In this document: positions 35,423 to 42,930 of the stretch, in pieces
Numbering within the stretch: position 1 is the first letter of the stretch
Layout of the letters: each line of letters opens with the position of its first letter
Assembly: GCA_017439235.1 (NCBI GenBank)
Contig: JAFSJN010000020.1
Location: 1 to 43,091 of the forward strand
Direction of reading: 5' to 3'
Origin: Paludibacteraceae bacterium
GTDB taxonomy: Bacteria > Bacteroidota > Bacteroidia > Bacteroidales > Paludibacteraceae
Length of the DNA stretch: 43,091 bases
Made by a program: the position numbers and the translations under genes
Notes under the pieces: generated by a model
What the model was told of the DNA's origin: nothing
Seen by the model: only the letters and a program-made list of their open reading frames with translations
Database searches by the model: none

Positions 35423-38239
35423 TTAATATTTAGCTACTAAGTTGCGGTCGCCCCATCCGTTATCTACGCGGCAGACGGGTATCCAGAACTTATTCTCGCG
35501 TACCCAGGGAGTAGGATAAGCGGCTTTCTCGCGCGAATAGGCGTGATGCCATTCATCGGCCACTATCTCATATTCCGCGTGGGGAGCGTTGAGCAATACA
35601 TTATCGGTCTTGTCGGAGCGTCCATCTTCTATCTCGCGTATCTCTTCGCGGATAGTCAGCAGGGCGTCAATAAACTGGTCTAACTCATACTTCGACTCAC
35701 TCTCCGTAGGCTCGACCATCAGCGTGCCGTGCACGGGGAAGGAGAGTGTAGGAGCATGGTACCCGAAGTCCATCAGTCGTTTAGCTATGTCGGTCTCCGT
35801 GATGCCGATAGCGTGGAACTGTCGGCAGTCGAGGATGAGTTCGTGCCCTACCCGACCTGTCTCGCCGGTATAGACGATGCCATAGGCATCTTTGAGTTTG
35901 GCAGCCATGTAGTTGGCTCCTAAGATAGCGGCAGCCGTAGCCTCACGCAGTCCTTCTTCGCCCATCATGCGTATATAGCCGTACGAGATAAGCGCCATGT
36001 TAGCGTTGCCGTACAGAGCCGACGATACGCGGTTCTTATCCTCGCTCGGCATAAAGGGTTTGAGCGCCTCTGTGCAGCATATAGCGCCCACACCGGGACC
36101 ACCACCGCCGTGAGGCGAAGCGAACGACTTATGCAGGTTCAGATGGCATACATCGGCTCCAATGAGTCCGGGACTGGTATAGCCTATCTGCGCATTCATA
36201 TTGGCACCGTCCATGTATACCAATCCGCCGTTATCGTGGATAATGTGGCACATCTCGCGGATAGCCATCTCGAAGATTCCGTGCGTCGAAGGATAGGTAA
36301 TCATACATCCGGCCAAGACCTCTTTATTCGCCTCGGCTTTCTCACGCCAGTCGTTGAGGTCGGTATTGCCTTTCTCGTCGCAGTTGACGATGACGGGTGT
36401 GAAGCCTGCTTGCACGCAACTGGCAGGGTTAGTGCCGTGTGCTGAAGCGGGGATGAGGAGCACAGTACGGTTCGTCTGTTTCTTGCTGCGCAGATACTCG
36501 CGGATAGTCACCAGTCCAGTATACTCGCCTGCGGCCCCCGAAGTAGGTTGCAGATTGCAGCCGGCAAAGCCCGTGATGGTAGCTAACTGCTGCTGCAACT
36601 CGTCCAGCATCTCCTGATAACCTTTTACCTGTGCGGCGGGAGCCAGAGGATGAACGGCCGCCCAACCGGGTTGGGTGATAGGTATCATGGCGGCGGCAGG
36701 GTTGAGTTTCATCGTGCAACTGCCGAGAGGTATCATCGTGTGCGTCAGGCTGATATCTTTTCTATCCAGACGCTTGATATAGCGCATCATCTCGGTCTCA
36801 GTATGGTAGCGTTGGAACACTTCTGCCTGCATATAATCCACGTCGCGCACCCTACTCTCGTCGATGGCCCACAAACCCTCAAAGGCGGCCTCGTCGTCCT
36901 CATATTGCGGCAGACTGTCCGCCAACTCGGCGAACAACTCGATAAGGTCGTTCATGTCGTCCATGGTCACCGTCTCGTCGATGCTGATACTGAAGTAGTC
37001 CTTGCCGTAAAAGAAGTTGAAGCCTTTGGCTTCGGCAGCTTTCTTGAATTCCTTCAACGAGCATTGAGAATCGCTCATCCGAATCTTGAGCGTATCAAAG
37101 AACTCCGCGTTATCCTGCTCAAAGCCATAGGCTTGCAGCATCTCGTTGAGGTAGACGGCTTTGGAATGGATGCCTTCGGCTATCTCGCGTACGCCTTCAG
37201 CTCCGTGGTAGACGCCGTACAGGCCTGCCATCATAGCGCACAGGGCTTCGGCGGTACAGATATTGGAAGTGGCCTTCTCGCGTTTGATATGTTGTTCGCG
37301 TGTCTGCAGAGCCAGACGGTAAGCGGGATGTTCGTGGGTATCCTTACTCAGTCCGATGATACGTCCCGGCATGTCGCGTTTGTATTCGTCACGCGTAGCC
37401 ATATAGCCGGCCGTAGGACCGCCAAAGCCCATCGGTAGACCGAAGCGTTGCGCCGTGCCGCATACGATATCGGCGTCCAGGGGTTTGAGTAATGCCAACG
37501 CCATCAAGTCGGCCACGACGGTCACTTTCATTCCGGCCGCATGACATTGGTCGATAAAATATCCGTAGTCCTCTATAGAGCCGTCGGCATTGGGCCATTG
37601 GACGAGAGCACCAAAGTATTCAGCTGTCGGCACGAAGTTAGCGTACGAACCGATGACCAACTCTATCTCTTGCCCCTTGGCACGTGTACGCATGACGCTG
37701 AGGGTGTTAGGCCAAATCTTCTCGTCCACAAACACTTTCTTGACGCCGTTCTTCACCTGTTCTCGGCTGCGCAAGTTACGCATCATCGTTACCGCCTCGG
37801 CGGCAGCTGTAGCCTCGTCCAGAAGCGAGCAGTTAGCTAAGGGCAGACCCGTCAGGTCGCTCACCATAGTCTGAAAGACGAATAATGCCTCCAGGCGGCC
37901 TTGACTCACCTCGGCCTGGTAAGGAGTATAGGAAGTATACCACACGGGATTCTCCAACACATTACGTTGGATGACGGCGGGCATGATAGTGCCGTACCAT
38001 CCGCGACCGATAAGACTCTTGTAGGGCAAGTTCTTAGCGGCCATGTCGGCCATGCTGTCCAGGTGTTCCTGTTCGCTCAGGGGCTCGTCCAAGTCCAGCG
38101 GTTCGGAGGCCAATATATCCTCCGGCATCGTCTGACGGATCAGAGCGTCCATACTCTCCACGCCTATGGCGCGCAGCATCTCTTCGCGGTCCGACTCACT
38201 CAGACCAATGTGCCTGTTTTTCAAATAGTTGACTTTCAC
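35423..38239 (-). CDS. gcvP: Glycine dehydrogenase (aminomethyl-transferring), P-protein
   Basis: A 938-residue single-chain P-protein, the PLP enzyme that decarboxylates glycine and passes the aminomethyl group to lipoyl GcvH. N- and C-terminal halves are both present (not split as GcvPA/PB). The PLP lysine is Lys704 in LHKSF, followed by the SPHGGGGPGVG glycine loop. N-terminal marks include RHIGLSESDREEML and TPYQAEVSQGRLEAL. Start is GTG. gcvT and gcvH are not in this window. It has its own promoter and is followed by two yitT genes. Confidence 0.97.
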   Translation of the reverse strand: MKVNYLKNRHIGLSESDREEMLRAIGVESMDALIRQTMPEDILASEPLDLDEPLSEQEHLDSMADMAAKNLPYKSLIGRGWYGTIMPAVIQRNVLENPVWYTSYTPYQAEVSQGRLEALFVFQTMVSDLTGLPLANCSLLDEATAAAEAVTMMRNLRSREQVKNGVKKVFVDEKIWPNTLSVMRTRAKGQEIELVIGSYANFVPTAEYFGALVQWPNADGSIEDYGYFIDQCHAAGMKVTVVADLMALALLKPLDADIVCGTAQRFGLPMGFGGPTAGYMATRDEYKRDMPGRIIGLSKDTHEHPAYRLALQTREQHIKREKATSNICTAEALCAMMAGLYGVYHGAEGVREIAEGIHSKAVYLNEMLQAYGFEQDNAEFFDTLKIRMSDSQCSLKEFKKAAEAKGFNFFYGKDYFSISIDETVTMDDMNDLIELFAELADSLPQYEDDEAAFEGLWAIDESRVRDVDYMQAEVFQRYHTETEMMRYIKRLDRKDISLTHTMIPLGSCTMKLNPAAAMIPITQPGWAAVHPLAPAAQVKGYQEMLDELQQQLATITGFAGCNLQPTSGAAGEYTGLVTIREYLRSKKQTNRTVLLIPASAHGTNPASCVQAGFTPVIVNCDEKGNTDLNDWREKAEANKEVLAGCMITYPSTHGIFEMAIREMCHIIHDNGGLVYMDGANMNAQIGYTSPGLIGADVCHLNLHKSFASPHGGGGPGVGAICCTEALKPFMPSEDKNRVSSALYGNANMALISYGYIRMMGEEGLREATAAAILGANYMAAKLKDAYGIVYTGETGRVGHELILDCRQFHAIGITETDIAKRLMDFGYHAPTLSFPVHGTLMVEPTESESKYELDQFIDALLTIREEIREIEDGRSDKTDNVLLNAPHAEYEIVADEWHHAYSREKAAYPTPWVRENKFWIPVCRVDNGWGDRNLVAKY

Positions 38240-38278
38240 GGTATATATCTATTAATATTGATTACACAATTCAGGGTG

Positions 38279-38310
38279 CAAAAGTACAAAATATTTTGCA
38301 AGTATGCAAA
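38279..38310 (-). promoter_or_regulatory. gcvP promoter
   Basis: A TTGC -33 box (38307-38310) lies 19 bases from TACTTTTT, whose next base is G, so the -7 box is slightly off the TAnnTTTG consensus. The -33 box opens TTGCATACTTGCAA, an inverted repeat like those at the trpS and DUF4491 promoters. The 5' leader is about 40 bases. No glycine riboswitch is visible. Confidence 0.75.
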
Positions 38311-38418
38311 TAATTAAATTAAAATTTATAAAGTTCGCGCAAAATTGTGGGTACAAGAACGAAAGTCCCGCATATATGTCTTAGCCGCAAGGGCACGATT
38401 ATTTTTTTGCAAAAAAAC
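38311..38418. other. Intergenic region between gcvP and DUF4491 promoters
   Basis: About 110 bases between two divergent promoters. The first part is very AT-rich. The second (about 38340-38395) is less so and holds a GTGGG/CCCGC pair 15 bases apart. No ORF, tRNA or known RNA motif is recognised. Confidence 0.5.
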
Positions 38419-38449
38419 TTGCATATGTGCAATTTTTGTTGTATCTTTG
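38419..38449 (+). promoter_or_regulatory. DUF4491-ydeI promoter
   Basis: TTGC (38419-38422), 19 bases, TATCTTTG (38442-38449). The -33 box is the left arm of TTGCATATGTGCAA, identical to the element at the trpS promoter. It fixes the downstream start codon at 38467. Confidence 0.9.
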
Positions 38450-38466
38450 CACAAAATTACTCAAAG

Positions 38467-38790
38467 ATGAATTATGAAGGAATACTTTTAGGCGCAGGTG
38501 CGTTCTTGTGTATCGGACTTTTTCACCCGCTGGTGATTAAGGCGGAGTATTATTGGAGTGTGAAGTCCTGGTGGATGTTTCTGATTGTAGGGTTGCTGGC
38601 TGCTGCAGGCTCGTTATTCGTAGAAAATACATATGCTTCAGTCTTCCTCGGCATCTTTGCTTTCTCGGCTCTTTGGGGTATCGGCGAAGTGTTTCACCAA
38701 GAGAAACGTGTACTCAAAGGCTGGTTTCCCGAGAATCCCAAACGCCACGAATACTATGAGCAGAAACGTAAAGAATTAGAGTTCAAATAA
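38467..38790 (+). CDS. DUF4491 family membrane protein
   Basis: A 107-residue protein with three membrane helices (about 5-24, 34-52, 55-74). The cytoplasmic tail carries the family motif GEVFHQEKRVLKGWFPENP at about 73-91, followed by R. Function is unknown; the family is common in Bacteroidota and Clostridia. The start is the ATG after the promoter, since a frame beginning 40 codons earlier would read through the promoter. The stop overlaps the next ATG by one base (TAATG). Confidence 0.9.
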   Translation: MNYEGILLGAGAFLCIGLFHPLVIKAEYYWSVKSWWMFLIVGLLAAAGSLFVENTYASVFLGIFAFSALWGIGEVFHQEKRVLKGWFPENPKRHEYYEQKRKELEFK

Positions 38791-39131
38791 TGGAAATAGT
38801 TGACCTGTTGGAATATAGCGAACGGGCACAACTGAGGGCGTGGTTCGAGCGCAATGCGGCATCGCAAAAATGCTGCTGGATAGCCATGTACCGCGGAAAA
38901 AAGAAACCGGAAGGGGTGTGTTTGCCGTATATAGATGTGGTGGAAGAATCGCTCTGTTTCGGATGGATCGACTCGACGCTCAAACGCCTGCCAGACGGAC
39001 GATTAGCACAACGCCTCTCGCCCCGGCAGAAACGAAGCCATTGGACGGAACTGAATAAACAACGCTGTGACGACTTGGAAGCGCGCGGTCTGATGACCGA
39101 CCTCGGCCGCGCAGCCTTACAAAGAGCATAG
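38790..39131 (+). CDS. YdeI/OmpD-associated family protein, short form
   Basis: A 113-residue protein matching the N-terminal and central part of the YdeI family: CCWIAMYRGKKKPEG at about 28-42, VVEESLCFGWIDSTLKRLPD near 51-70 and QRLSPRQKRSHWTELNKQR near 74-92. Members are usually near 190 residues, so the C-terminal helical part of about 70-80 residues is missing. The next gene is 11 bases away on the other strand, so the gene may be truncated or a natural short form. It is probably co-translated with DUF4491. Function is uncertain. Confidence 0.8.
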   Translation: MEIVDLLEYSERAQLRAWFERNAASQKCCWIAMYRGKKKPEGVCLPYIDVVEESLCFGWIDSTLKRLPDGRLAQRLSPRQKRSHWTELNKQRCDDLEARGLMTDLGRAALQRA

Positions 39132-39142
39132 AAGTATATCTT

Positions 39143-39832
39143 TCATTTTCGAGCGCGACAAATAGTGGTGATGCCGCAACTCAGAGGCTCTATCCGCTCG
39201 TCGCGGAAACCCGCCTCATGCATATGCTGCACGAACGTCTCACCATAACAGAATGTCTGCACGCTTCGGTTGAGATAGGTATATGCCGTCTTATCGCGGC
39301 TCACCATACGTCCTACCAACGGCAAGATATGGTTAAAATAGAGCTTATACACAGTGCGGACAAGCCTATTCTTAGGGTACGAGAACTCCAATATCGTCAC
39401 TTCGCCACCCGCCTTGAGCACACGCCGCATCTCCCTAAGACCTGCATCGAGATTGCTGAAGTTACGGCACCCATATGCGCAGGTCACAGCATCGAAAGAG
39501 TCATCCGCAAACGGCATCTCTTGTGCATTCCCATAGACAAAGTCTATCCTCCCTGTCTGTTTTAACTTTTCCGTTTTCCCCTTCCCTATCTCCATCATCT
39601 CCACCGACAGGTCCAAACCCGTCACCCGCTTCGCCTTACCTTGGCGCAGCATCTCAATAGCGAGATCGGCGGTACCGATAGCCACGTCCAGTACATGCTC
39701 CGCCGACTCCATGCCATGCACCGTCTTCCGCCGCCAGTACTTATCGATGTCCAGCGACAGCAGATGGTTCAACCGGTCGTACGTCCCTGCGATGCGGTCA
39801 AAGAGCTGTCCTATGTGTTGCTTTTCTTCCAT
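39143..39832 (-). CDS. menG: Demethylmenaquinone methyltransferase (UbiE/MenG)
   Basis: A 229-residue class I SAM methyltransferase for the last step of menaquinone synthesis. SAM motif VLDVAIGTADLAIEML is near 48-63, GLDLSVEMM near 71-79, and the UbiE signatures YGCRNFSNLDAGLREMRRVL (near 120-139) and ILEFSYP follow. Menaquinone fits an anaerobe using fumarate. The start is the ATG at 39832, 16 bases after the stop of the dipeptidase gene; an upstream TTG would overlap that gene. Confidence 0.94.
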   Translation of the reverse strand: MEEKQHIGQLFDRIAGTYDRLNHLLSLDIDKYWRRKTVHGMESAEHVLDVAIGTADLAIEMLRQGKAKRVTGLDLSVEMMEIGKGKTEKLKQTGRIDFVYGNAQEMPFADDSFDAVTCAYGCRNFSNLDAGLREMRRVLKAGGEVTILEFSYPKNRLVRTVYKLYFNHILPLVGRMVSRDKTAYTYLNRSVQTFCYGETFVQHMHEAGFRDERIEPLSCGITTICRARK

Positions 39833-39848
39833 AAAACTAATGACCGAG

Positions 39849-40526
39849 TTAGTGCCCAATAAGGGTTATCGGGAAATCAAAATACGTATCGGGATAAAGT
39901 TCGTTGGCAAGGGTGAAATGCCACCACTCGCTATCAATCATCGTGAAACCATGCCGTAACATGGCATCCCAGAGAATCTGACGGTTAGGGGTGACATAAG
40001 CCGGATGACTCTCCATGCCGAACCAATCGAACGGGCTGCCCATATCTAGTTCCTTGCCTGTAGCCTCGTCGACAAGCGTCAAGTCGACCGTTGAACCACG
40101 TGAATGACCGGAACGAGCCATGATGTACTGCTGCTCAAAGAGCAGACTCTTGTCCACCATCGGATAGAATATACTCTTCATCGCCGTATCTTGCAGGTTC
40201 TCCGCCCAACGAACGAAATGGTTCACAGCCCGCTGAGGACGGTAGGCATCCCATATCTTGAGGCGGTAGCCTTGTGCCTTCAGTTCGTCACTCACCACCT
40301 TCAGCGAGTCGGCTGCCTGCCGCGTCATCAGGGCAACAGGGGCCTCGTAGCCGTCAATCCGCTCGCCCACGAAGTTATACGTACTATAATACCTAATCTC
40401 CAATATCGCATCCGGTATGACATCGGTGATGACCACAAAATCCGACCGATCCATCGTCGGGTCTTTCTGTTTCGCGCAGCCGACCAGAACAAGTGCTGCG
40501 CATACAATGGCAAGAAGTTGTCTCAT
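39849..40526 (-). CDS. ddpX: D-alanyl-D-alanine dipeptidase lipoprotein (M15 family)
   Basis: A 225-residue zinc peptidase of the VanX/DdpX group. Zinc and catalytic residues are visible: His141 and Asp148 in SGHSRGSTVDL, Glu200 and His203 in SEWWHF. The DAYRPQRA motif at 93-100 is typical. The N-terminus is a lipoprotein signal with lipobox LVGC (Cys17), so it is anchored in the envelope, unlike cytosolic VanX, and is more likely used in peptidoglycan recycling than in glycopeptide resistance. I start at the ATG at 40526, because the in-frame TTG at 40553 lies inside the -7 box. Confidence 0.92.
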   Translation of the reverse strand: MRQLLAIVCAALVLVGCAKQKDPTMDRSDFVVITDVIPDAILEIRYYSTYNFVGERIDGYEAPVALMTRQAADSLKVVSDELKAQGYRLKIWDAYRPQRAVNHFVRWAENLQDTAMKSIFYPMVDKSLLFEQQYIMARSGHSRGSTVDLTLVDEATGKELDMGSPFDWFGMESHPAYVTPNRQILWDAMLRHGFTMIDSEWWHFTLANELYPDTYFDFPITLIGH

Positions 40527-40550
40527 ATTTGTTATGGTAAAAAACCGATG

Positions 40551-40581
40551 CAAAGGTAGTAAAAATAAATGATATATGCAA
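40551..40581 (-). promoter_or_regulatory. ddpX-menG promoter
   Basis: The -7 box TACCTTTG (40551-40558) and -33 box TTGC (40578-40581) are 19 bases apart. The -33 box begins TTGCATATATCA, a partial version of the repeat seen at other promoters. Confidence 0.88.
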
Positions 40582-40679
40582 ATATTTTTGAAAGTTTTTT
40601 CACTTTGTTATGAAAAATTGATGTTTTTTATTATGAAGATTTGATGTGTTTTGTTACGAAACTTTGAGATATTTGAGAT

Positions 40680-40817
40680 TTGGCGCAATTTCAATCACCG
40701 AGTTGGCGCATTTTTAATCACCGAGTTGGCTGTGTTTTGTTCGGTCATTTGGCGGAAAACCATTTGGGAAGATGGCGGAATTCTGTTTTGGAACTTGACG
40801 ATAAATATCTAAATATT
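40680..40817. repeat. Six-unit 23-bp periodic array
   Basis: TTGGC or a near match recurs every 23 bases: 40680, 40703, 40726, 40749, 40772 (ATGGC) and 40795 (TTGAC). Units 1 and 2 differ at only three of 23 positions and both end AATCACCGAG; later units keep mainly the first six to eight bases. There are no spacers. The rest of 40582-40859 is AT-rich with no ORF recognised. An 11-base word, TGTGTTTTGTT, occurs at 40645 and again at 40731. Confidence 0.75.
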
Positions 40818-40859
40818 TTATACAAATTCGTACAATTTGACGCAAAAAGAAAGAAAAAT

Positions 40860-40890
40860 TTGCGTGTCTCAAAAAAATGCAGTACCTTTG
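40860..40890 (+). promoter_or_regulatory. Promoter of the DUF4153 gene
   Basis: TTGC (40860-40863), 19 bases, TACCTTTG (40883-40890). It lies 42 bases past the last unit of the 23-bp array. An in-frame ATG at 40877 falls inside the promoter and cannot be the start; the ATG at 40910 is 19 bases after the -7 box. Confidence 0.9.
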
Positions 40891-40909
40891 CGAACAAATA
40901 ATAGCAAAT

Positions 40910-42619
40910 ATGAATCTTAAGAATCTCAAACAGCGTTTGTTCATGCAAAATCTCTGGCAATCGCTACAGCATGTAGTGCTACGTTTCCCCGTGGCTGTCA
41001 GTTTCCTAACAGGTTTGACCATTCTGCTATCATATATTATGATTGCGGAGCCCGGAGAGGTTAACACCGGAATACAATGCCTACTTGTATTTCTTTCGGT
41101 GGGAATCCTGATCAGTCTCGCCGCATCGCTATGGGGCGAAGAGCTGCCCGGCAAACGGATGCGATGGATAATGGAAGGCGTGGCGTTGGCGTTATGGGGA
41201 GGATATACTGTGCTGCTATTCTATACGGAGGTATTCCCCAACAAGGGCCTTCCTGCATTCATGATTGGCAACGTGGCATGGATTGCCGCAGTAATTATAC
41301 TTATTCCTTTTGGCTCGTTTTTGCGCGAGAAAGACGACTTGAAATCTTGGCATTTCATGCTATCGCTATTTGCCTCACTTATTGTCAGCGGACTGGTAAC
41401 GTGGGTTATGACCGGAGGCTTGGAAGGACTCTTGTATGGCACAGCGGCACTCTTTGATTTCAAGACGGATGAAAGATTCAATACTATTATCATGATTTTC
41501 TGCGCCGTACTGTTGTGGGGATTGCTGTTTCTGGCATTGATACCGCAGGCAGAGCGTAAACATAACAATTCGGCTGAGATGCCTTCGTTCTTGCTCAAAA
41601 GCGTCTCATGGCTGCTGATTCCGCTCTTGTGGTGTTATATCGTGGTACTCTATGCTTATGGCATCAATATCTTAGTACATTGGGAACTGCCTAAAGGAAT
41701 GATCTCCTGGTTGGTATCTGCTGTTATGGCGGGATATATTTTCTGTTATATCCTACTTTATCCGCAGGTGACAAACAAACAGTCGTGGCAAAGCAAAATG
41801 CTGATATGTTGGCTACCAATAGCCATTCTTCCGCTGTTATTACTGATGAGTGTTGGTGTAACACGCCGTTTCATGGACTACGGTATTACTGCACCACGTC
41901 TCTATTTGCTTACCTTATTGCTATGGTTCTATGCCATATGCATCGCCATGCTCGTTATGCCGCGCAAACGTTTCCGTTGGATATTTCTTTCGTTGGGAGC
42001 GTTGTTATTGTTGACATCGGGTCATCCGTTTAACTACTACCGTATATGCAGGCCTATCCTTGCTGCAAAAATAGACCGGACTATTTCTGATAAAGGCATA
42101 GAAGTACCATTCGAACTCAATTCATTGGATGACAATCCGTCTTTGACGAGCGAAGAAGCTGATGACTTGTTCCGTGAAATAACTCACATGAGATCAGATT
42201 ATGGGGATGATTTCGTCAGCCGTTGGATAAGAGATGATGTTCCAGCAGACACCTCTGAACTGACTGATGATGACTCAGGAATCTGGCTAATTTATTATGA
42301 AAACAATCAGAAGGAATATCCTTGTCCGCAGGGATATCTTCGTTATCAACCCATTCATGATTCTTTCACATACTCAACGGATACTTTCCCTGAGAAAAGA
42401 ATAAGTAATGGTATTCTACCGGTTGTATGTAAAAAAGACATTGTTTTGCAGTTTGATACCGCTGCTATTCGCCATGCCTCGAACCATGCAGAATCGATAA
42501 TCATCTATTCAGCAGATAATCATGCCGCCTTTGTACCAACATCCGTTAAAATACATGCTTTTAACAACCATACAATAGACTTGTATTATTCCGGCTTTCT
42601 GTTCTGGAAAGACAAATAA
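40910..42619 (+). CDS. DUF4153 domain membrane protein
   Basis: A 569-residue protein with about ten to eleven membrane helices from residue 25 to 385. A C-terminal soluble region of about 180 residues follows, rich in Asp, Tyr and aromatic residues. DUF4153 features are visible: LRFPVAVSFLTGLTILLSY at the first helix, and LYAYGINILVHWELPKGMIS near 247-266. The C-terminal part has no recognised domain (SGIWLIYYENN, then YLRYQPIHDSF) and would lie outside the membrane. Function is unknown. No partner gene follows; a hairpin and a terminator lie downstream. Confidence 0.85.
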   Translation: MNLKNLKQRLFMQNLWQSLQHVVLRFPVAVSFLTGLTILLSYIMIAEPGEVNTGIQCLLVFLSVGILISLAASLWGEELPGKRMRWIMEGVALALWGGYTVLLFYTEVFPNKGLPAFMIGNVAWIAAVIILIPFGSFLREKDDLKSWHFMLSLFASLIVSGLVTWVMTGGLEGLLYGTAALFDFKTDERFNTIIMIFCAVLLWGLLFLALIPQAERKHNNSAEMPSFLLKSVSWLLIPLLWCYIVVLYAYGINILVHWELPKGMISWLVSAVMAGYIFCYILLYPQVTNKQSWQSKMLICWLPIAILPLLLLMSVGVTRRFMDYGITAPRLYLLTLLLWFYAICIAMLVMPRKRFRWIFLSLGALLLLTSGHPFNYYRICRPILAAKIDRTISDKGIEVPFELNSLDDNPSLTSEEADDLFREITHMRSDYGDDFVSRWIRDDVPADTSELTDDDSGIWLIYYENNQKEYPCPQGYLRYQPIHDSFTYSTDTFPEKRISNGILPVVCKKDIVLQFDTAAIRHASNHAESIIIYSADNHAAFVPTSVKIHAFNNHTIDLYYSGFLFWKDK

Positions 42620-42647
42620 AAAACATATTCGCCTTGCGCTGCGCTCT

Positions 42648-42671
42648 CCCCTAGAATTAAAATTCTCGGGG
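42648..42671. terminator. Hairpin downstream of the DUF4153 gene
   Basis: The stem CCCC/GGGG encloses AGAAT/ATTCT with a TAAA loop and one T-C mismatch. It sits 29 bases after the stop codon. There is no clean T-run on the plus strand (it is followed by ACCCCGG), so a role in termination or mRNA 3'-end protection is only probable. Confidence 0.45.
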
Positions 42672-42705
42672 ACCCCGGAGGATTGGCTTCTCGCCCGTAC
42701 ATCCA

Positions 42706-42747
42706 CACAAAAAACAGCGGCTATACCAAAAGGTATTTCCGCTGTTT
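42706..42747 (-). terminator. Strong bidirectional hairpin / terminator
   Basis: The nine-base stem AAACAGCGG/CCGCTGTTT (42712-42720 and 42739-42747) continues, after a two-base mismatch, into ATACC/GGTAT with an AAAA loop. On the minus strand it follows the tRNA-like 3' end by three bases and runs into six T residues, as expected of a tRNA-gene terminator. It can also stop transcripts coming from the DUF4153 gene. Confidence 0.85.
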
Positions 42748-42750
42748 CGG

Positions 42751-42782
42751 GTGGAATGTGGGGCTCGAACCCACGACACTCG
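42751..42782 (-). tRNA. tRNA 3'-end remnant, probable attachment site
   Basis: Read on the minus strand it holds a perfect T arm (GTGGG, loop TTCGAGC, CCCAC; plus-strand 42758-42774) followed by a 3' acceptor strand ATTCCAC and discriminator C, then the terminator. The 5' acceptor strand (GTGGAAT expected), D arm and a proper anticodon arm are not found upstream. This is what remains when an integrase recombines into a tRNA gene, with the 3' end duplicated. Amino acid identity cannot be given. Confidence 0.7.
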
Positions 42783-42930
42783 TAACCTCTGAGTCAATTT
42801 CTTAAAGTGCTGATTTTCAGCGGTTTATAAATTCAATTTACTATCATTTTTGCCATTTTTTAGCACTTGCTGGCTTAAATCTGGCTGAGTTTTGCTTCTT
42901 CAATTTAGTACTATATAATATATAAATATA
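42783..42930. other. AT-rich junction with inverted repeats
   Basis: No gene is seen in this stretch of about 150 bases. It holds GCTGA-ttt-TCAGC (42809-42821), an AAGTGCT/AGCACTT inverted pair (42805-42811 and 42862-42868) and two TGGCT direct repeats near 42871-42887. Short repeats beside a tRNA end are typical of integrase arm or core sites; this reading is inference. Confidence 0.4.

Noticed and set aside
39833-39859. A TTG start for menG.
   Set aside because: It overlaps the upstream gene, and the ATG at 39832 gives the normal family N-terminus.
39849-40526. A vancomycin resistance determinant.
   Set aside because: The motifs fit VanX/DdpX, but it is a lipoprotein next to menG with no vanH, vanA or vanRS genes, so recycling is the simpler reading.
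40527-40553. A TTG start adding nine codons to the dipeptidase.
   Set aside because: It falls inside the -7 box, and the ATG at 40526 gives a clean lipoprotein signal.
40680-40817. The 23-bp array as a CRISPR.
   Set aside because: Units are contiguous without spacers, degenerate steadily, and no cas gene is near.
42751-42900. An intact tRNA gene on the minus strand.
   Set aside because: No D arm, no pairing anticodon arm with U33, and no 5' GTGGAAT strand could be found.
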